A DNA stretch of 64,000 bases from Myxococcales bacterium (GCA_020633435.1 JACKDP010000002.1:1-64000), one strand, 5' to 3'; numbered from the stretch's first letter, positions 9,601-19,373 are shown. A program made the numbers and translations. Notes: generated from the sequence alone by a model not told the origin.

Positions 9601-10869
9601 GCGCGCCAGTCCTTCGAGAAGGCCCGCGAGGTGGATCCGGCCTACATGCCCGCCCTGCTGAAGTTCGCGCGCCTGCTCGAGCGGCAGACGAAGGTGGGCG
9701 AGGCCATCCAGTACATCGAGGCGGCCATCGCCCAGTACCCCAAGGCGGCGGAGCTCTACGCCGGCCTCGGCGATCTGCGCATGCGCATCGCCCAGGTGGG
9801 CGGCAACGCCGTGGGCCCCCTGGCGGAGGCGCGGGCGGCCTACGAGAAGGCGCTGGCCCTCGATCCCTCGCTGCTCGACGCCCGCCAGCGCCTCGCGGTG
9901 GTGCTGCTCGCCCAGGAGAAGCCGGCCGAGGCCCTGGCCCAGCTCGAGCAGCTGGCCGGCCGCCCCGACTTCCGCGGGGTGCTCGACGTGGAGATGGGGC
10001 GCGCGAAGCAGGCGCTGGGCCGCGTCGACGACGCCATCGTGCACTACGACGCCGCCCTCGCCCGCGACGGCGAGGACGCCCAGGTCCTGCTGGCGGCGGG
10101 CATCGCGCGGTTCACCCGCGGGGAGCTGGCCGAGGCGCGGACGCTGCTGGTCAAGGCCCACGACGCGGATCTGAAGCTGCACGAGGCCCTGTACTACCTG
10201 GGCCGCGTCGAGCTGGCCGAGGAGGCCTACGAGGCCGCCGTCCAGCAGTTCAAGCGGGCCCTGGAAGAGGACAAGAAGAACACCCTCTACCACTACTGGC
10301 TGGGCATCGCGCTGGAGGATCAGAAGACGCCGGCGGGCGCCCAGGCGGCCCGCAGCGAGTACGATCTGGTGATCGCGGCGGTGGAGGCTGACCCGCGGCT
10401 GCTCAACCAGGTCTGCGAGGCCTACTTCCGCCGCGGGCGGATGCGCACCTACCGGCTGGCCGAGTGGGGCGGGGCCAAGGCCGATCTGGAGAAGGCGCTG
10501 ACGTGCGGAGCCGACGGCCCCGAGGTGCACCTGGCCCTGGGGCGCATCACCGAGAGCGCCGGCCAGCCCGAGCAGGCCCTCAAGCACTACCAGAACGCCA
10601 TGGCGCGGGATCCGAAGTTCGCGCCGGCCTACGCCGCGGCGGCGGTGGTGACGCTGAACCTGGGCCGCAGCCGGCCCCAGGCCATCAGCTGGCTGGAGCA
10701 GGCCGCGAAGCTCGACGACCAGTTCGCCGAGCCCCACTACCGCCTCTGCGCCCTCCAGAAGGAGCAGAACCGGGCCCGCGCGCGCATGCACTGCGAGAAG
10801 TACCTGGCCCTCGCCCCCGAGGGCGACTGGGCCAGCGACGCCCGCGACCTCCTGCGGAGCTTGAAGTAG
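6635..10869 (+). CDS. Zinc-ribbon/GYF-like/TM/TPR protein (frame break near 6851)
   Basis: About 1,400-residue membrane protein with a cytoplasmic regulatory part and an exported TPR part. It starts MTVICPKCDASYDVG; CPKC...CPKC (6644-6740) is an MJ0042-type zinc ribbon. A Pro-rich linker follows, then a GYF-like domain (IWLRDAQGKVSGPFDAGTLS, 7231-7410), acidic DFDFSFG segments, a long repeat linker, a Lys-rich stretch, one TM (about 8411-8480) and about 2 kb of TPRs. The frame changes by -1 near 6851: one missing G would rejoin GVLAPPLP with PGVLALPPPP. This architecture resembles myxobacterial GltJ/AgmX, whose zinc ribbon and GYF engage MglA; that link is inference, supported only by domain order and nearby mglBA. 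A strong RBS (GGAGGGG) precedes the ATG. Confidence 0.75.
7660..8256 (+). repeat. In-gene degenerate repeats coding LPGP/LPGV motifs
   Basis: Within the ZnR-GYF-TPR gene, the linker is built of short repeats. One set encodes SDLPGPRGV-type 9-residue units (27-bp period, clearest at 7840-7990). A second encodes six near-identical GLPGVS/T hexapeptides (18-bp period, about 8149-8256). They code a low-complexity, probably extended Pro/Gly linker between the GYF-like domain and the TM. Tandem identity makes copy number prone to change or misassembly. Confidence 0.8.
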
Positions 10870-10911
10870 CCCCGAAGCCGCGGTAGACAGGCGGCCCATC
10901 GGGAGGCCGCC

Positions 10912-12177
10912 ATGCTCGACATCCGGCAGATCGCTCAAGACCCTGAACGCTTCCGCGCCGCCCTCGCCCGCCGGGGCCCGGCGGTGGAGGCCCTCGACGC
11001 CGTCATCGCCCTCGACGTGGAGCGCCGGCAGCTCATCGTGCGCGCCGACACCCTGCGCCACGAGAAGAGCGAGGCCGAGAAGGCCATGCGCACGGCCGAC
11101 AAGTCGAGCGAGGCCTTCGCCGGCTTCCGGGATCGCATGCGCCAGATTGGCGAAGAGATCCGAGGGGTTGCGGACCGCCAGCGGGACGTGGACGCGGCCA
11201 TGAACGATGGCCTGATGCGCATCCCGAACATCCCCGACGACGCCGTGCCCGACGGCCGCAGCAGCGACGACAACGTCGTCCTGCGGACCTGGGGCGAGAA
11301 GCCGGTCTTCGACTTCGAGCCGAAGGAGCACTGGGCCATCGGCGAGGCCCTGGGCCTGCTGGACTTCGAGCGGGCCGCCAAGATCACCGGCGCCCGGTTC
11401 ACCGTCTACAAGGGCCTGCTGGCGCGGCTGGAGCGGGCGCTGGCCAGCTTCATGCTCGACCTGCACACCCAGCAGCACGGCTACACCGAGGTGCTGCCGC
11501 CCTTCCTGGTCAACCACGACTCCATGCGCGGCACCGGCCAGTTCCCCAAGTTCGAGGAGGACGCCTTCCACGTGGACGACGGCCTCGTGCTGGTGCCCAC
11601 GGCGGAGGTGCCCGTCACCAACCTCCACCGCGACGAGATCCTGGAGGAGGTGCCCGTCCGCTACACCGCCTTCACGCCGTGCTTCCGGCGCGAGGCGGGG
11701 GGCTACGGCCGCGACACGCGGGGCCTCATCCGCCAGCACCAGTTCCAGAAGGTGGAGCTGGTGCAGTTCGTGGCGCCCGAGGACAGCGACGCGGCGCACG
11801 AGGCGCTGACGGGCCACGCCGAGGCGGTGCTGCAGGCCCTCGGGCTGCACTACCGCGTGGTCGATCTCTGCGTCGGGGATCTGGGCGCGAACGCCGCCCG
11901 CACCTTCGACCTGGAGGTCTGGCTGCCCGGCCAGAACACCTACCGCGAGATCAGCTCCTGCTCGAACTTCCGCGACTTCCAGGCGCGCCGGGCCCGCATC
12001 CGGCACCGGCCGGCGGACACCCGCAAGCCCCAGCTCGTCCACACGCTCAACGGCTCCGGCCTGGCGGTGGGGCGGACGGTGGTGGCGGTGCTGGAGAACG
12101 GCCAGCAGGCCGACGGCACGGTGCTGATTCCGCCGGCCCTGCGCCCTTACCTCGGGGGTCTCGAACGAATCGCTTGA
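10912..12177 (+). CDS. serS: Seryl-tRNA synthetase
   Basis: Class II aminoacyl-tRNA synthetase that charges all serine tRNAs. 421 residues, normal length. The N-terminal helical arm (about 30-105) carries long charged helices; the catalytic core shows the motif 2 region FRREAGGYGRDTRGLIRQHQ, the serine-pocket segment SSCSNFRDFQARR, and motif 3 NGSGLAVGRTVVAVLENGQ. The start ATG follows a GGGAGG site. It lies 42 bp after the TPR gene and is immediately followed by the serine tRNA genes. A strong promoter for those tRNAs overlaps its stop codon. Confidence 0.97.
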   Translation: MLDIRQIAQDPERFRAALARRGPAVEALDAVIALDVERRQLIVRADTLRHEKSEAEKAMRTADKSSEAFAGFRDRMRQIGEEIRGVADRQRDVDAAMNDGLMRIPNIPDDAVPDGRSSDDNVVLRTWGEKPVFDFEPKEHWAIGEALGLLDFERAAKITGARFTVYKGLLARLERALASFMLDLHTQQHGYTEVLPPFLVNHDSMRGTGQFPKFEEDAFHVDDGLVLVPTAEVPVTNLHRDEILEEVPVRYTAFTPCFRREAGGYGRDTRGLIRQHQFQKVELVQFVAPEDSDAAHEALTGHAEAVLQALGLHYRVVDLCVGDLGANAARTFDLEVWLPGQNTYREISSCSNFRDFQARRARIRHRPADTRKPQLVHTLNGSGLAVGRTVVAVLENGQQADGTVLIPPALRPYLGGLERIA

Positions 12178-12202
12178 CGGCGGTTCTTTTTTTCCCTACA
12201 AA
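12174..12202 (+). promoter_or_regulatory. Sigma-70-type promoter for tRNA-Ser(UGA)
   Basis: TTGACG (12174-12179) and TACAAA (12197-12202) are separated by exactly 17 bp; the spacer includes a seven-T run. The -35 overlaps the last codons and stop of serS. Transcription would begin near 12209, about 60 nt before the tRNA. This is the best consensus promoter I saw in the window and fits a stable-RNA gene. Confidence 0.65.
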
Positions 12203-12269
12203 CCGTCTTCCCGGGCCCGGACACCGTGAGGTGGCGGCCCAGCTCTTTCACAGTGGGGGCCATTTCCAG

Positions 12270-12357
12270 GGAGGAGTGGCCGAGTGGTTTAAGGCGGCGG
12301 TCTTGAAAACCGTTGCAGGGCTTCCTGCCGTGGGTTCGAATCCTACCTCCTCCGCCA
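12270..12357 (+). tRNA. tRNA-Ser(UGA)
   Basis: 88-nt class II tRNA with long variable arm. Acceptor GGAGGAG pairs with CTCCTCC; G discriminator; CCA encoded. Anticodon loop CTTGAAA gives UGA. The T-arm has GGTTCGAATCC. First of the serine tRNAs downstream of serS. Confidence 0.95.
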
Positions 12358-12373
12358 CACCCCGCTGCGCTCG

Positions 12374-12402
12374 TTGACATTGCCGGACCCGAACGCGAAA
12401 AC
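12374..12402 (+). promoter_or_regulatory. Possible promoter for tRNA-Ser(GCU)
   Basis: A perfect -35 hexamer TTGACA (12374-12379) lies 57 bp before the second tRNA-Ser. At 17-bp spacing the -10 would be GAAAAC (12397-12402), matching three of six consensus positions. The -35 is convincing, the -10 weak. Confidence 0.4.
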
Positions 12403-12435
12403 GACAAGCGGCGGGTCGTCATGGGAGGCTCCCTT

Positions 12436-12525
12436 GGAGAGATGGCCGAGTGGCTGAAGGCGCGCCCCTGCTAAGGGCGTAAGGGGGAAACTCCTTCGAG
12501 GGTTCGAATCCCTCTCTCTCCGCCA
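12436..12525 (+). tRNA. tRNA-Ser(GCU)
   Basis: 90-nt class II tRNA. Acceptor GGAGAGA pairs with TCTCTCC; CCA encoded. Anticodon loop CTGCTAA gives GCU, reading AGC/AGU codons. Long variable arm (TAAGGGGGAAACTCCTTCGA). Confidence 0.95.
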
Positions 12526-12570
12526 GAAGGCTCCCAAGAACCCCTGAGTGGCCCGCACGGGCGACATCGA

Positions 12571-12644
12571 GCACTCGTAGCTCAGCTGGATAGAGCATCG
12601 GTCTACGGAACCGAGGGTCGCAGGTTCGAATCCTGCCGAGTGCG
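12571..12644 (+). tRNA. tRNA-Arg(ACG)
   Basis: 74-nt tRNA. Acceptor GCACTCG pairs with CGAGTGC; CCA is not encoded (G is followed by CTTGG). Anticodon loop CTACGGA gives ACG, the bacterial tRNA whose A34 is deaminated to inosine by TadA. The tadA gene lies just downstream. Confidence 0.95.
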
Positions 12645-12647
12645 CTT

Positions 12648-12685
12648 GGCCCGGCGCGGGGATCCCGCGCCGGGCCTTTCTTTTT
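12648..12685 (+). terminator. Rho-independent terminator after tRNA-Arg
   Basis: Perfect 13-bp GC stem (GGCCCGGCGCGGG, loop GAT, complement) followed by TTTCTTTTT. It separates the tRNA-Ser/Arg transcript from tadA. Confidence 0.9.
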
Positions 12686-12715
12686 CTGGACTCCTCTCAG
12701 GACGATGGCCTGGCC

Positions 12716-13536
<821 letters not shown>

Positions 13537-13554
13537 GCGCTCCTGGGCGCTTAT

Positions 13555-13648
13555 GATGACCGGGCCCGGCGACCGAAGACCGTGAACTCCGCCAGGGCCG
13601 GAAGGCAGCAACGGTAGCGGCCCCTTCGGGGTGTCGGGTCCGGTCATC
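13555..13648 (+). ncRNA. ffs: Small (4.5S-type) SRP RNA
   Basis: About 94-nt hairpin RNA of the signal recognition particle. The hallmark domain IV loop is present (CCAGGGCCGGAAGGCAGCAA, about 13592-13611), and the outer strands GATGACCGGGCCCGGC and GTCGGGTCCGGTCATC pair. It directly precedes dnaX, a very common bacterial arrangement (ffs-dnaX-ybaB-recR). Ends are set by the pairing and may be off by a few bases. Confidence 0.93.
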
Positions 13649-13729
13649 GACCTTGACGCGCGGATGCGCCGGCCTCTCTGGAGGCGGGCGCGTCCAGCCA
13701 GCAGCAGACCTGACCTCGGGGCGGAACAC

Positions 13730-15856
13730 GTGTCCTACCTGGTACTGGCCCGCAAGTGGCGCCCCACCACCTTCGACGAGGTGGTCGGCCAGGGTCACGT
13801 CACCCGCACCCTCAAGAACGCCATCACCACCGGTCGCGTCGCCCACGCGCTGCTCTTCACCGGCAGCCGCGGCGTCGGCAAGACCTCGTGCGCCCGCATC
13901 CTGGCCAAGGCCCTCAACTGCGACCAGGGCCCCACGGTCACGCCCTGCGGCGTCTGCACCTCCTGCGTCGAGATCACCGAGGGCCGGTCCGTCGACGTCT
14001 TCGAGATCGACGGGGCCAGCAACAACAGCGTCGAGCAGATCCGCGAGATCCGCGAGGCGGTGAAGTTCGTCTCCTCCCGGGGCAAGCGGAAGCTCTACAT
14101 CATCGACGAGGTGCACATGCTCTCGACGGCGGCCTTCAACGCCCTGTTGAAGACGCTCGAGGAGCCCCCCGCCCACGTCCTCTTCGTCTTCGCGACGACC
14201 GAGCCCCACAAGATCCCCGACACCATCGTCTCGCGCTGCCAGCGCTACGACTTCAAGCGCATCCCCGAGCGGGCCATCGTCGACGCCCTCGCCGGCATCA
14301 CCGAGGCCGAGGGCCTGGCGGTGGAGGCGGCGGCGCTGCACCACATCGCCCGCGAGGCCCAGGGCGGCATGCGCGACAGCCTGTCGCTGCTCGACCAGGT
14401 CATCGCGTTCTCCGGCACCCGCATCACCGAGGCCGCCGTGCGCGACGTCCTCGGCATCGCCGATCGCCGCATCCTCACCGATCTGACGGCGGCCGTGCTG
14501 GCGGGGGACGGCCAGGGCGCCCTGGCGGTGGTGGACGAGCTCTTCCGGTTCGGCCTCGACCTGCAGAAGTTCGCGGCGGAGTTCGTGCAATTCCTCCGTG
14601 ATCTCATGGTGATCAAGGTCTGCGCCGAGCCGGCTCGCCTGGTGGATGTGCCCCCGGAGGAGCTGGCCACCTGCGCGCGGCTGGTGGCCGACGTGGCGCC
14701 GGCCCGCATCCACCGGCTGTTCAACGCCCTGATGCGCGGCGCCGAGGAGGTGGCGCGCTCGCCCTTCCCCAAGCTCGTCTTCGAGATGACGCTGCTGCGC
14801 CTCTGCGAGCAGGGGCCGACGCTGCCCCTCGCCGAGGTGCTGGCCGGGCTGGCCCGGCTGGAGGGGCGGCTCGATCACCCGCTGCCCCCCGACGGCGGCG
14901 CTCCGCAGGGCGGTGGGCCGCGCCCGGGCGGCGGATCGCGCAGCGACGTGGGCTCGATGGACGTCGGCAGCGGTGGCCCCCGGGCCGAGGGGCCGGCGAC
15001 CGTGCCGAGCCGCCCCGGGCCGCCCCCCGAGAGCTCCCTGGCGGGCCCCGCGCCGGAGGCCGCCCCCGTGGCCGGCCCCCCCGTCGAGACGCCGGCCGTG
15101 GCGGGCAGCGCCGCCCTGGCCGTGGCCGCCGAGGACGACGATCTGCCCCCCGGCGCCAGCAGCTACACCCGCAAGGCCCGCGGCGTCCTGAGCGCCCTGC
15201 AGTGGCCCCGCCCGGCGGAGCGCTCGGCGTTCGACGCCCCGGTGGCGGCCGTGCAGAAGGCCGCGCGCCGCACCCCGCATCTGCGGGTGGTGCCCCCGGT
15301 GCCCGAGGACGAGCCCGCGGTGGAGCCCGAGCCGGCCCCCGCGGCCGCGCCGGCCCAGGTGGCCGCGCCGGTGGTCCCGGCGCCCGTGGTCGCCGCGAAG
15401 CCCGCGCCGGCGGCCGCCACCGTCGACGAGCCCGATCCCGAGGTCGAGCCCCTCGATCTGGGGGATGGCCGCCCGGCCCTGGCCCATTACGCCCACCTGC
15501 TGCGGCATGTGGAGGGCTTCACCCGCTCCCAGCTCCGCAACAACACGTATGTGCAGCGCTTCGAGCCCGGGGTGCTCGAGGTGGCGCTCAACGTCGTCTT
15601 CGCGGCCGACATCGACGAGCTGACGGCCGCCCTCGCGGCGGCGGCGGCCCGCGTGCTCGACCGCGTCCCGGACGTGCGCCTGCTGGCGCTCAGCCCGGAC
15701 AGCGAGGCCCTCTCGGGGGAGACGGTCTACGAGTGGGAGCAGCGCCTGGCGTCGGAAGCGCGCCGGGCTCGAGAGGAAGCCGCCCGCCGCGATCCCGCCG
15801 TGCGGGCGGCGATGAGCATCCTCCAGGCGGAGATCTGGAACGTCCGGACGGAGTAG
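13730..15856 (+). CDS. dnaX: DNA polymerase III subunit gamma/tau
   Basis: Clamp-loader ATPase of the replisome. 708 residues. GTG at 13730 (VSYLVLARKWRPTTFDEVVG) is preferred, with a GGGGCGG site upstream; the frame stays open further upstream but into the SRP RNA. Walker A is GSRGVGKTS, the zinc module CDQGPTVTPCGVCTSC, Walker B DEVHML, and the SRC sensor SRCQRY. Residues beyond about 390 form a Pro/Ala-rich linker and a tau-like C-terminal domain. I see no obvious slippery A-run for a programmed gamma product, so probably only tau is made. Confidence 0.97.
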   Translation: MSYLVLARKWRPTTFDEVVGQGHVTRTLKNAITTGRVAHALLFTGSRGVGKTSCARILAKALNCDQGPTVTPCGVCTSCVEITEGRSVDVFEIDGASNNSVEQIREIREAVKFVSSRGKRKLYIIDEVHMLSTAAFNALLKTLEEPPAHVLFVFATTEPHKIPDTIVSRCQRYDFKRIPERAIVDALAGITEAEGLAVEAAALHHIAREAQGGMRDSLSLLDQVIAFSGTRITEAAVRDVLGIADRRILTDLTAAVLAGDGQGALAVVDELFRFGLDLQKFAAEFVQFLRDLMVIKVCAEPARLVDVPPEELATCARLVADVAPARIHRLFNALMRGAEEVARSPFPKLVFEMTLLRLCEQGPTLPLAEVLAGLARLEGRLDHPLPPDGGAPQGGGPRPGGGSRSDVGSMDVGSGGPRAEGPATVPSRPGPPPESSLAGPAPEAAPVAGPPVETPAVAGSAALAVAAEDDDLPPGASSYTRKARGVLSALQWPRPAERSAFDAPVAAVQKAARRTPHLRVVPPVPEDEPAVEPEPAPAAAPAQVAAPVVPAPVVAAKPAPAAATVDEPDPEVEPLDLGDGRPALAHYAHLLRHVEGFTRSQLRNNTYVQRFEPGVLEVALNVVFAADIDELTAALAAAAARVLDRVPDVRLLALSPDSEALSGETVYEWEQRLASEARRAREEAARRDPAVRAAMSILQAEIWNVRTE

Positions 15857-15893
15857 GTGCGACCGGACGTCGCGAACCAAGGAGAGACGATCG

Positions 15894-16220
15894 ATGGCGA
15901 AGCCCGGTGGTGGCGGTTACAGCAACATCATGCTCCAGGCCCGGCGGATGCAGGGCCAGATCAAGAACCTGCAGGAGCAGCTCGCCGGCCTCGACTTCGA
16001 GGGGACGGCGGGTGGGGGCCTGGTGAAGGTCATCGTGGACGGCCGCCAGAAGATCAAGGCGGTGCACATCCAGCCGGACGCCTTCAACCCGGAGGATCCC
16101 GACGAGCTGGGGGACCTGGTGCAGGCGGCGGCCAACATGGCCATCACCAACAGCCAGGAGAACAGCCAGGCCGAGATGAAGAAGATCACCGGCGGCATCC
16201 ACCTGCCCGGGCTGTTCTGA
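15894..16220 (+). CDS. ybaB: YbaB/EbfC nucleoid-associated protein
   Basis: 108-residue dimeric DNA-binding protein (MLQARRMQGQIKNLQEQL helix, GGGLVKVIVDGRQKIKAVHI sheet). Typical position between dnaX and recR; start preceded by AAGGAGAG. Standard length and composition. Confidence 0.95.
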   Translation: MAKPGGGGYSNIMLQARRMQGQIKNLQEQLAGLDFEGTAGGGLVKVIVDGRQKIKAVHIQPDAFNPEDPDELGDLVQAAANMAITNSQENSQAEMKKITGGIHLPGLF

Positions 16221-16318
16221 TGGCCGGGCGGCGCTAGCAGGCTCCTCCTTGCAGCGGGCCCGCTCGCGCTCGCCTGGTGCTCGGTCCGCTCACTTCAACC
16301 GCCTGCCAGGGGGACGCC

Positions 16319-16909
16319 GTGGCCGAGGCAGATCCGATTCGCCGGCTCATCCATGCCTTCTCCCGCCTCCCCGGCATCGGCGAGAAGTCCGCGGCACGTC
16401 TGGCTTTTTTCGTCCTGGATGCTGAGCCCCACGTCGCCTCGGAGCTGGCGGCGGCCCTCACGGAGGTCCGCGCCCGCATCCGCAAGTGCTCCCTCTGCCA
16501 GAACCTCACCGAGCAGGACCCCTGCCGGTTCTGCGCGGACGGGCGCCGCGACGCCGGGCTCATCTGCGTGGTGGAGAACGTCCAGGGGCTGCTGGCCATC
16601 GAGCGGACGGGCGAGTTCCGGGGGCGCTACCACGTGCTCCACGGCCGCCTCTCCCCCCTCGACGGCGTGGGCCCCGACCAGATCCACATCCGCGAGCTGC
16701 TGGGGCGCCTGGCCGGGGTCACCGAGATCATCGTGGCCACCAGCCCGAGCGTGGAGGGGGAGGCGACGGCCCTCTACATCCAGCGCCTGGCCGGGCCCCT
16801 GGGGGTGCGGGTGACCCGCATCGCCAGCGGGGTGCCCATCGGCTCGGAGCTCGAGTACGCCGACCAGGTGACGCTCTCGCGGGCCCTCGCGGGGCGGCGA
16901 GACCTGTAG
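16319..16909 (+). CDS. recR: Recombination protein RecR
   Basis: Works with RecF/RecO to load RecA at gaps. 196 residues from GTG 16319, which has an AGGGGG site; the upstream open frame (from 16277) lacks homology-like content. Helix-hairpin-helix SRLPGIGEKSAARLAF, zinc finger CSLCQ...CRFC, Toprim segment LICVVENVQGLLAIE and Walker-like C-terminal part are all present. End of the dnaX-ybaB-recR cluster. Confidence 0.96.
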   Translation: MAEADPIRRLIHAFSRLPGIGEKSAARLAFFVLDAEPHVASELAAALTEVRARIRKCSLCQNLTEQDPCRFCADGRRDAGLICVVENVQGLLAIERTGEFRGRYHVLHGRLSPLDGVGPDQIHIRELLGRLAGVTEIIVATSPSVEGEATALYIQRLAGPLGVRVTRIASGVPIGSELEYADQVTLSRALAGRRDL

Positions 16910-17126
16910 CCTGGAGGGCCTGGGGAGGGGTCGCGCCGTGTGGGCAGATTCGCCCCTTGATCCGGCGGCCACCTTGCGCTCATCTGGTGTGACCACGGCA
17001 TGAAACACGCCGGTCTTCGCGGGAGACGAGGTGCAAACCGCCGGGCAGCGGCCCTCCGCCGGGGGTGTAGCCGAGGGCCCGCTACCGGCATTCGCCCCCA
17101 GGGTCCGAGGCCCGGGGCGCGAGTTC

Positions 17127-17155
17127 TTGTTTGCCCATACGGCCGGTGCTAGGTT
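17127..17155 (+). promoter_or_regulatory. Candidate promoter of the mglBA cluster
   Basis: TTGTTT (17127-17132) and TAGGTT (17150-17155) at exactly 17-bp spacing, about 75 bp before mglB. It sits in the 326-bp gap 16910-17235 between recR and mglB, one of the longest non-coding stretches here. Apart from this I see no ORF with good start or codon pattern and no clear terminator in the gap. Confidence 0.45.
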
Positions 17156-17235
17156 GGCCCGGCGCGGTCGCTCCCCCCTGCCCGACAGGGGGCGGCGCCG
17201 CCTCCAAGGACCGGCCAGGCGATCGAGAGCGACGC

Positions 17236-17715
17236 ATGACCTCGCAGTTGGTGCTGTTCGAAGAAGAGCACAAGCTCATCGTGGACATCTGCGATGGGCT
17301 TCACCGGGACGCCGTCGCCAAGGCGGTCTTCCTGGTGGACAAGAACGGCCAGCTCCTCGCGAACAGCGGCGAGACGGCCTCCATGGACACCACGTCCCTG
17401 GCGAGCCTCACGGCCGGCAACATCGCTGCGACGGGGGGGCTGGCCCAGCTTCTTGGCGAGAAGGAATTCGCCATTCAGTTCCACGAGGGCGAGCACGACA
17501 ACATCCACATCTCCCTCGTGGGACACCGGGTGATCCTGGTGATCATCTTCGACCAGCGCTCGTCGCTGGGCCTCGTCCGTCTCCGGGTTCGCAAGGCGAG
17601 CGCGGAGCTCTCATCGGTCTTCGACGTCATCGAGTCGAAGGCGCAAGACCAGGGGTCCTCCGTGTTCTCCGAGATCACGGATGACGACATCGACAGTCTC
17701 TTCGGAGACGGGTAA
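17236..17715 (+). CDS. mglB: MglB, GTPase-activating protein for MglA
   Basis: Roadblock/LC7-fold regulator that stimulates GTP hydrolysis by MglA and sets its polar localisation. 159 residues from ATG 17236. Recognisable segments: VFLVDKNGQLLANSGE, DTTSLASLTAGNIAATGGLA, EFAIQFHEGEHDNIHISLVG, VLVIIFDQRSSLGLVRLR and the acidic C-terminal tail EITDDDIDSLF, all close to myxobacterial MglB as I remember it. Stop is 15 bp before mglA, so the two are co-transcribed. The longer open frame from 17131 is not favoured: no RBS and no family match. Confidence 0.95.
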   Translation: MTSQLVLFEEEHKLIVDICDGLHRDAVAKAVFLVDKNGQLLANSGETASMDTTSLASLTAGNIAATGGLAQLLGEKEFAIQFHEGEHDNIHISLVGHRVILVIIFDQRSSLGLVRLRVRKASAELSSVFDVIESKAQDQGSSVFSEITDDDIDSLFGDG

Positions 17716-17730
17716 GGCGGCGGCCGGACC

Positions 17731-18318
17731 ATGTCGTTCATCAACTACTCGTCGCGCGAGATCAACTGCAAGATCGTCTATTACGGTCCCGGTCTGTGCG
17801 GCAAGACGACGAACCTTCAGTACATCTACGCCAAGACGAACCCCGAGGCGAAGGGCAAGATGATCTCGCTGGAGACGGAGACGGAGCGCACGCTCTTCTT
17901 CGACTTCCTGCCCCTCTCCCTGGGTGAGATCCGCGGCTTCAAGACGCGCTTCCACCTGTACACGGTGCCGGGCCAGGTGTTCTACGACGCCAGCCGGAAG
18001 CTCATCTTGAAGGGCGTGGACGGGGTGGTCTTCGTGGCCGACTCTCAGGTGGAGCGCATGGACGCGAACATCGAGAGCCTCGACAACCTGCGCGACAACC
18101 TGTCCGACCAGGGCTACGACCTCGACAAGATCCCGTACGTCGTGCAGTACAACAAGCGGGACCTGCCCAACGCCGTCGACGGCAGCTACCTGCGCGAGTA
18201 CCTGAACCCGACCAACGTGCCCGACTTCGAGGCGGTCGCCACCACTGGCTACGGGGTGTTCGACACCCTCAAGGCGGTGGCGAAGCAGGTCCTCATCGAG
18301 TTGAGGCGGGGTCGCTGA
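17731..18318 (+). CDS. mglA: MglA, Ras-like polarity GTPase
   Basis: Small GTPase that sets the leading cell pole and drives gliding and type IV pilus motility in myxobacteria. 195 residues. P-loop GPGLCGKTT (Gly19-Thr27), Arg53 in ETERTLFFDF, switch II TVPGQVFYDA with Gln82, and NKRDLPNA for guanine recognition. The Arg53/Gln82 pair marks the active MglA class completed by MglB. Also FKTRFHLYTVPGQ is a near-identical family signature. Operon with mglB; a coiled-coil gene starts 8 bp downstream. Confidence 0.97.
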   Translation: MSFINYSSREINCKIVYYGPGLCGKTTNLQYIYAKTNPEAKGKMISLETETERTLFFDFLPLSLGEIRGFKTRFHLYTVPGQVFYDASRKLILKGVDGVVFVADSQVERMDANIESLDNLRDNLSDQGYDLDKIPYVVQYNKRDLPNAVDGSYLREYLNPTNVPDFEAVATTGYGVFDTLKAVAKQVLIELRRGR

Positions 18319-18326
18319 AGGCCGCC

Positions 18327-19373
18327 GTGGGCGCCCCCGATCCCGCTCCTCCTCCTCACGTCGCCTCTGCTGCCGATCTGCCGGCCGCCCGCGGGCTGGT
18401 GGGGCACCTGCAGCATACGCGCGCGGCCGTGCGCCTGCTCTGGGCGTGGCGACGGCAGCTCCAGGATCTCGACGAGGCCCTCCGCGACGCCGTCGAGCGG
18501 CGCGACGCCCGCGTCGCCGCCCTGGGCGAGACGACGGCGGCCCTCGATCCGGCGCCCCCGGCCCTCGCGGGCTACTTCGACACCCTGCAGGCCCTGGCCA
18601 GCGAGGCGGCGACGGCGACGACCGAGCGCGAGGCCGAGGCCGCGACGCTGGCCGCCCTGGAGCAGACCTGCCGCGACCGCCTGGCCGAGGAAGACCAGCG
18701 CGTCGACGCCGCCCGGGAGGTGCTGAGCCCTCTGGAGCGCCGGCTGCGCGAGCTGCGCGGGCGCCAGACGGAGCTGGAGCAGGCGGCGGCGGATCGCGCG
18801 ACCCAGCGGCGCAACCAGGAGGTCCGGGGCACCCGCATCCGGGAGCGCCTGGAGGACGCCACCCTCGAGCCGGCCCAGCGCGAGGCCCTGGAGGCCGAGG
18901 GCGACGCCGTGGCCGGGCGCCTGGCGGCGCTGGCCGAGGGGGCCGGGGCCGACGAGGCCGCGCTGGCGGAGCTGGCCGGCCCCGTGGCCGCCCTGCGCGC
19001 CGAGGTGGCCACCGCGGCCGACGCCCTGGAGGCCGCGCGGGAGTCTCGCCGGCAGGCGCGCCTCGACGCCGACGAGCGGCTGGCGCGGCAGCGCGCCGTC
19101 CTGCGCGCGGCCGAGAACGCCGAGCAGGCGCTCACCCGGCGCCGGCAGGCCGTCTTCGTGGATCTGGGCCTGGCCACGCTGGAGCAGCCCGATCTCGACG
19201 TGCCTGGCCGGGCGGCGGCCGCCGGCGCCCTGGAGCACCTCGATCGCCTGCGCGAGGCCCGCAGCCGCCTCGATCACGAGCGCGCCGCCCTCGACCGCTC
19301 GGCCATGTACCGCACGTTCCTCGGGGCCGGCGGCGTGGTCGTCGCCCTGCTCTTCCTCTGGGCCATCTGGTAG
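18327..19373 (+). CDS. Coiled-coil protein with C-terminal membrane anchor, in mgl cluster
   Basis: 348 residues, GTG start 8 bp after mglA. Mostly Ala/Arg/Glu-rich coiled coil (about 45-300) with a C-terminal TM (FLGAGGVVVALLFLWAIW) and no signal peptide, so the coil should be cytoplasmic and tail-anchored. Coupled position after mglA suggests a membrane effector or scaffold of the MglA/MglB switch, but that is inference from context; I recognise no family. Confidence 0.7.
   Translation: MGAPDPAPPPHVASAADLPAARGLVGHLQHTRAAVRLLWAWRRQLQDLDEALRDAVERRDARVAALGETTAALDPAPPALAGYFDTLQALASEAATATTEREAEAATLAALEQTCRDRLAEEDQRVDAAREVLSPLERRLRELRGRQTELEQAAADRATQRRNQEVRGTRIRERLEDATLEPAQREALEAEGDAVAGRLAALAEGAGADEAALAELAGPVAALRAEVATAADALEAARESRRQARLDADERLARQRAVLRAAENAEQALTRRRQAVFVDLGLATLEQPDLDVPGRAAAAGALEHLDRLREARSRLDHERAALDRSAMYRTFLGAGGVVVALLFLWAIW

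Noticed and set aside
6667..12042. 1,791-residue open frame on the minus strand
   Set aside because: Shadow of the TPR gene and serS; no RBS, Arg/Gly/His-rich composition and no family motifs. Long antisense frames are expected at this GC content.
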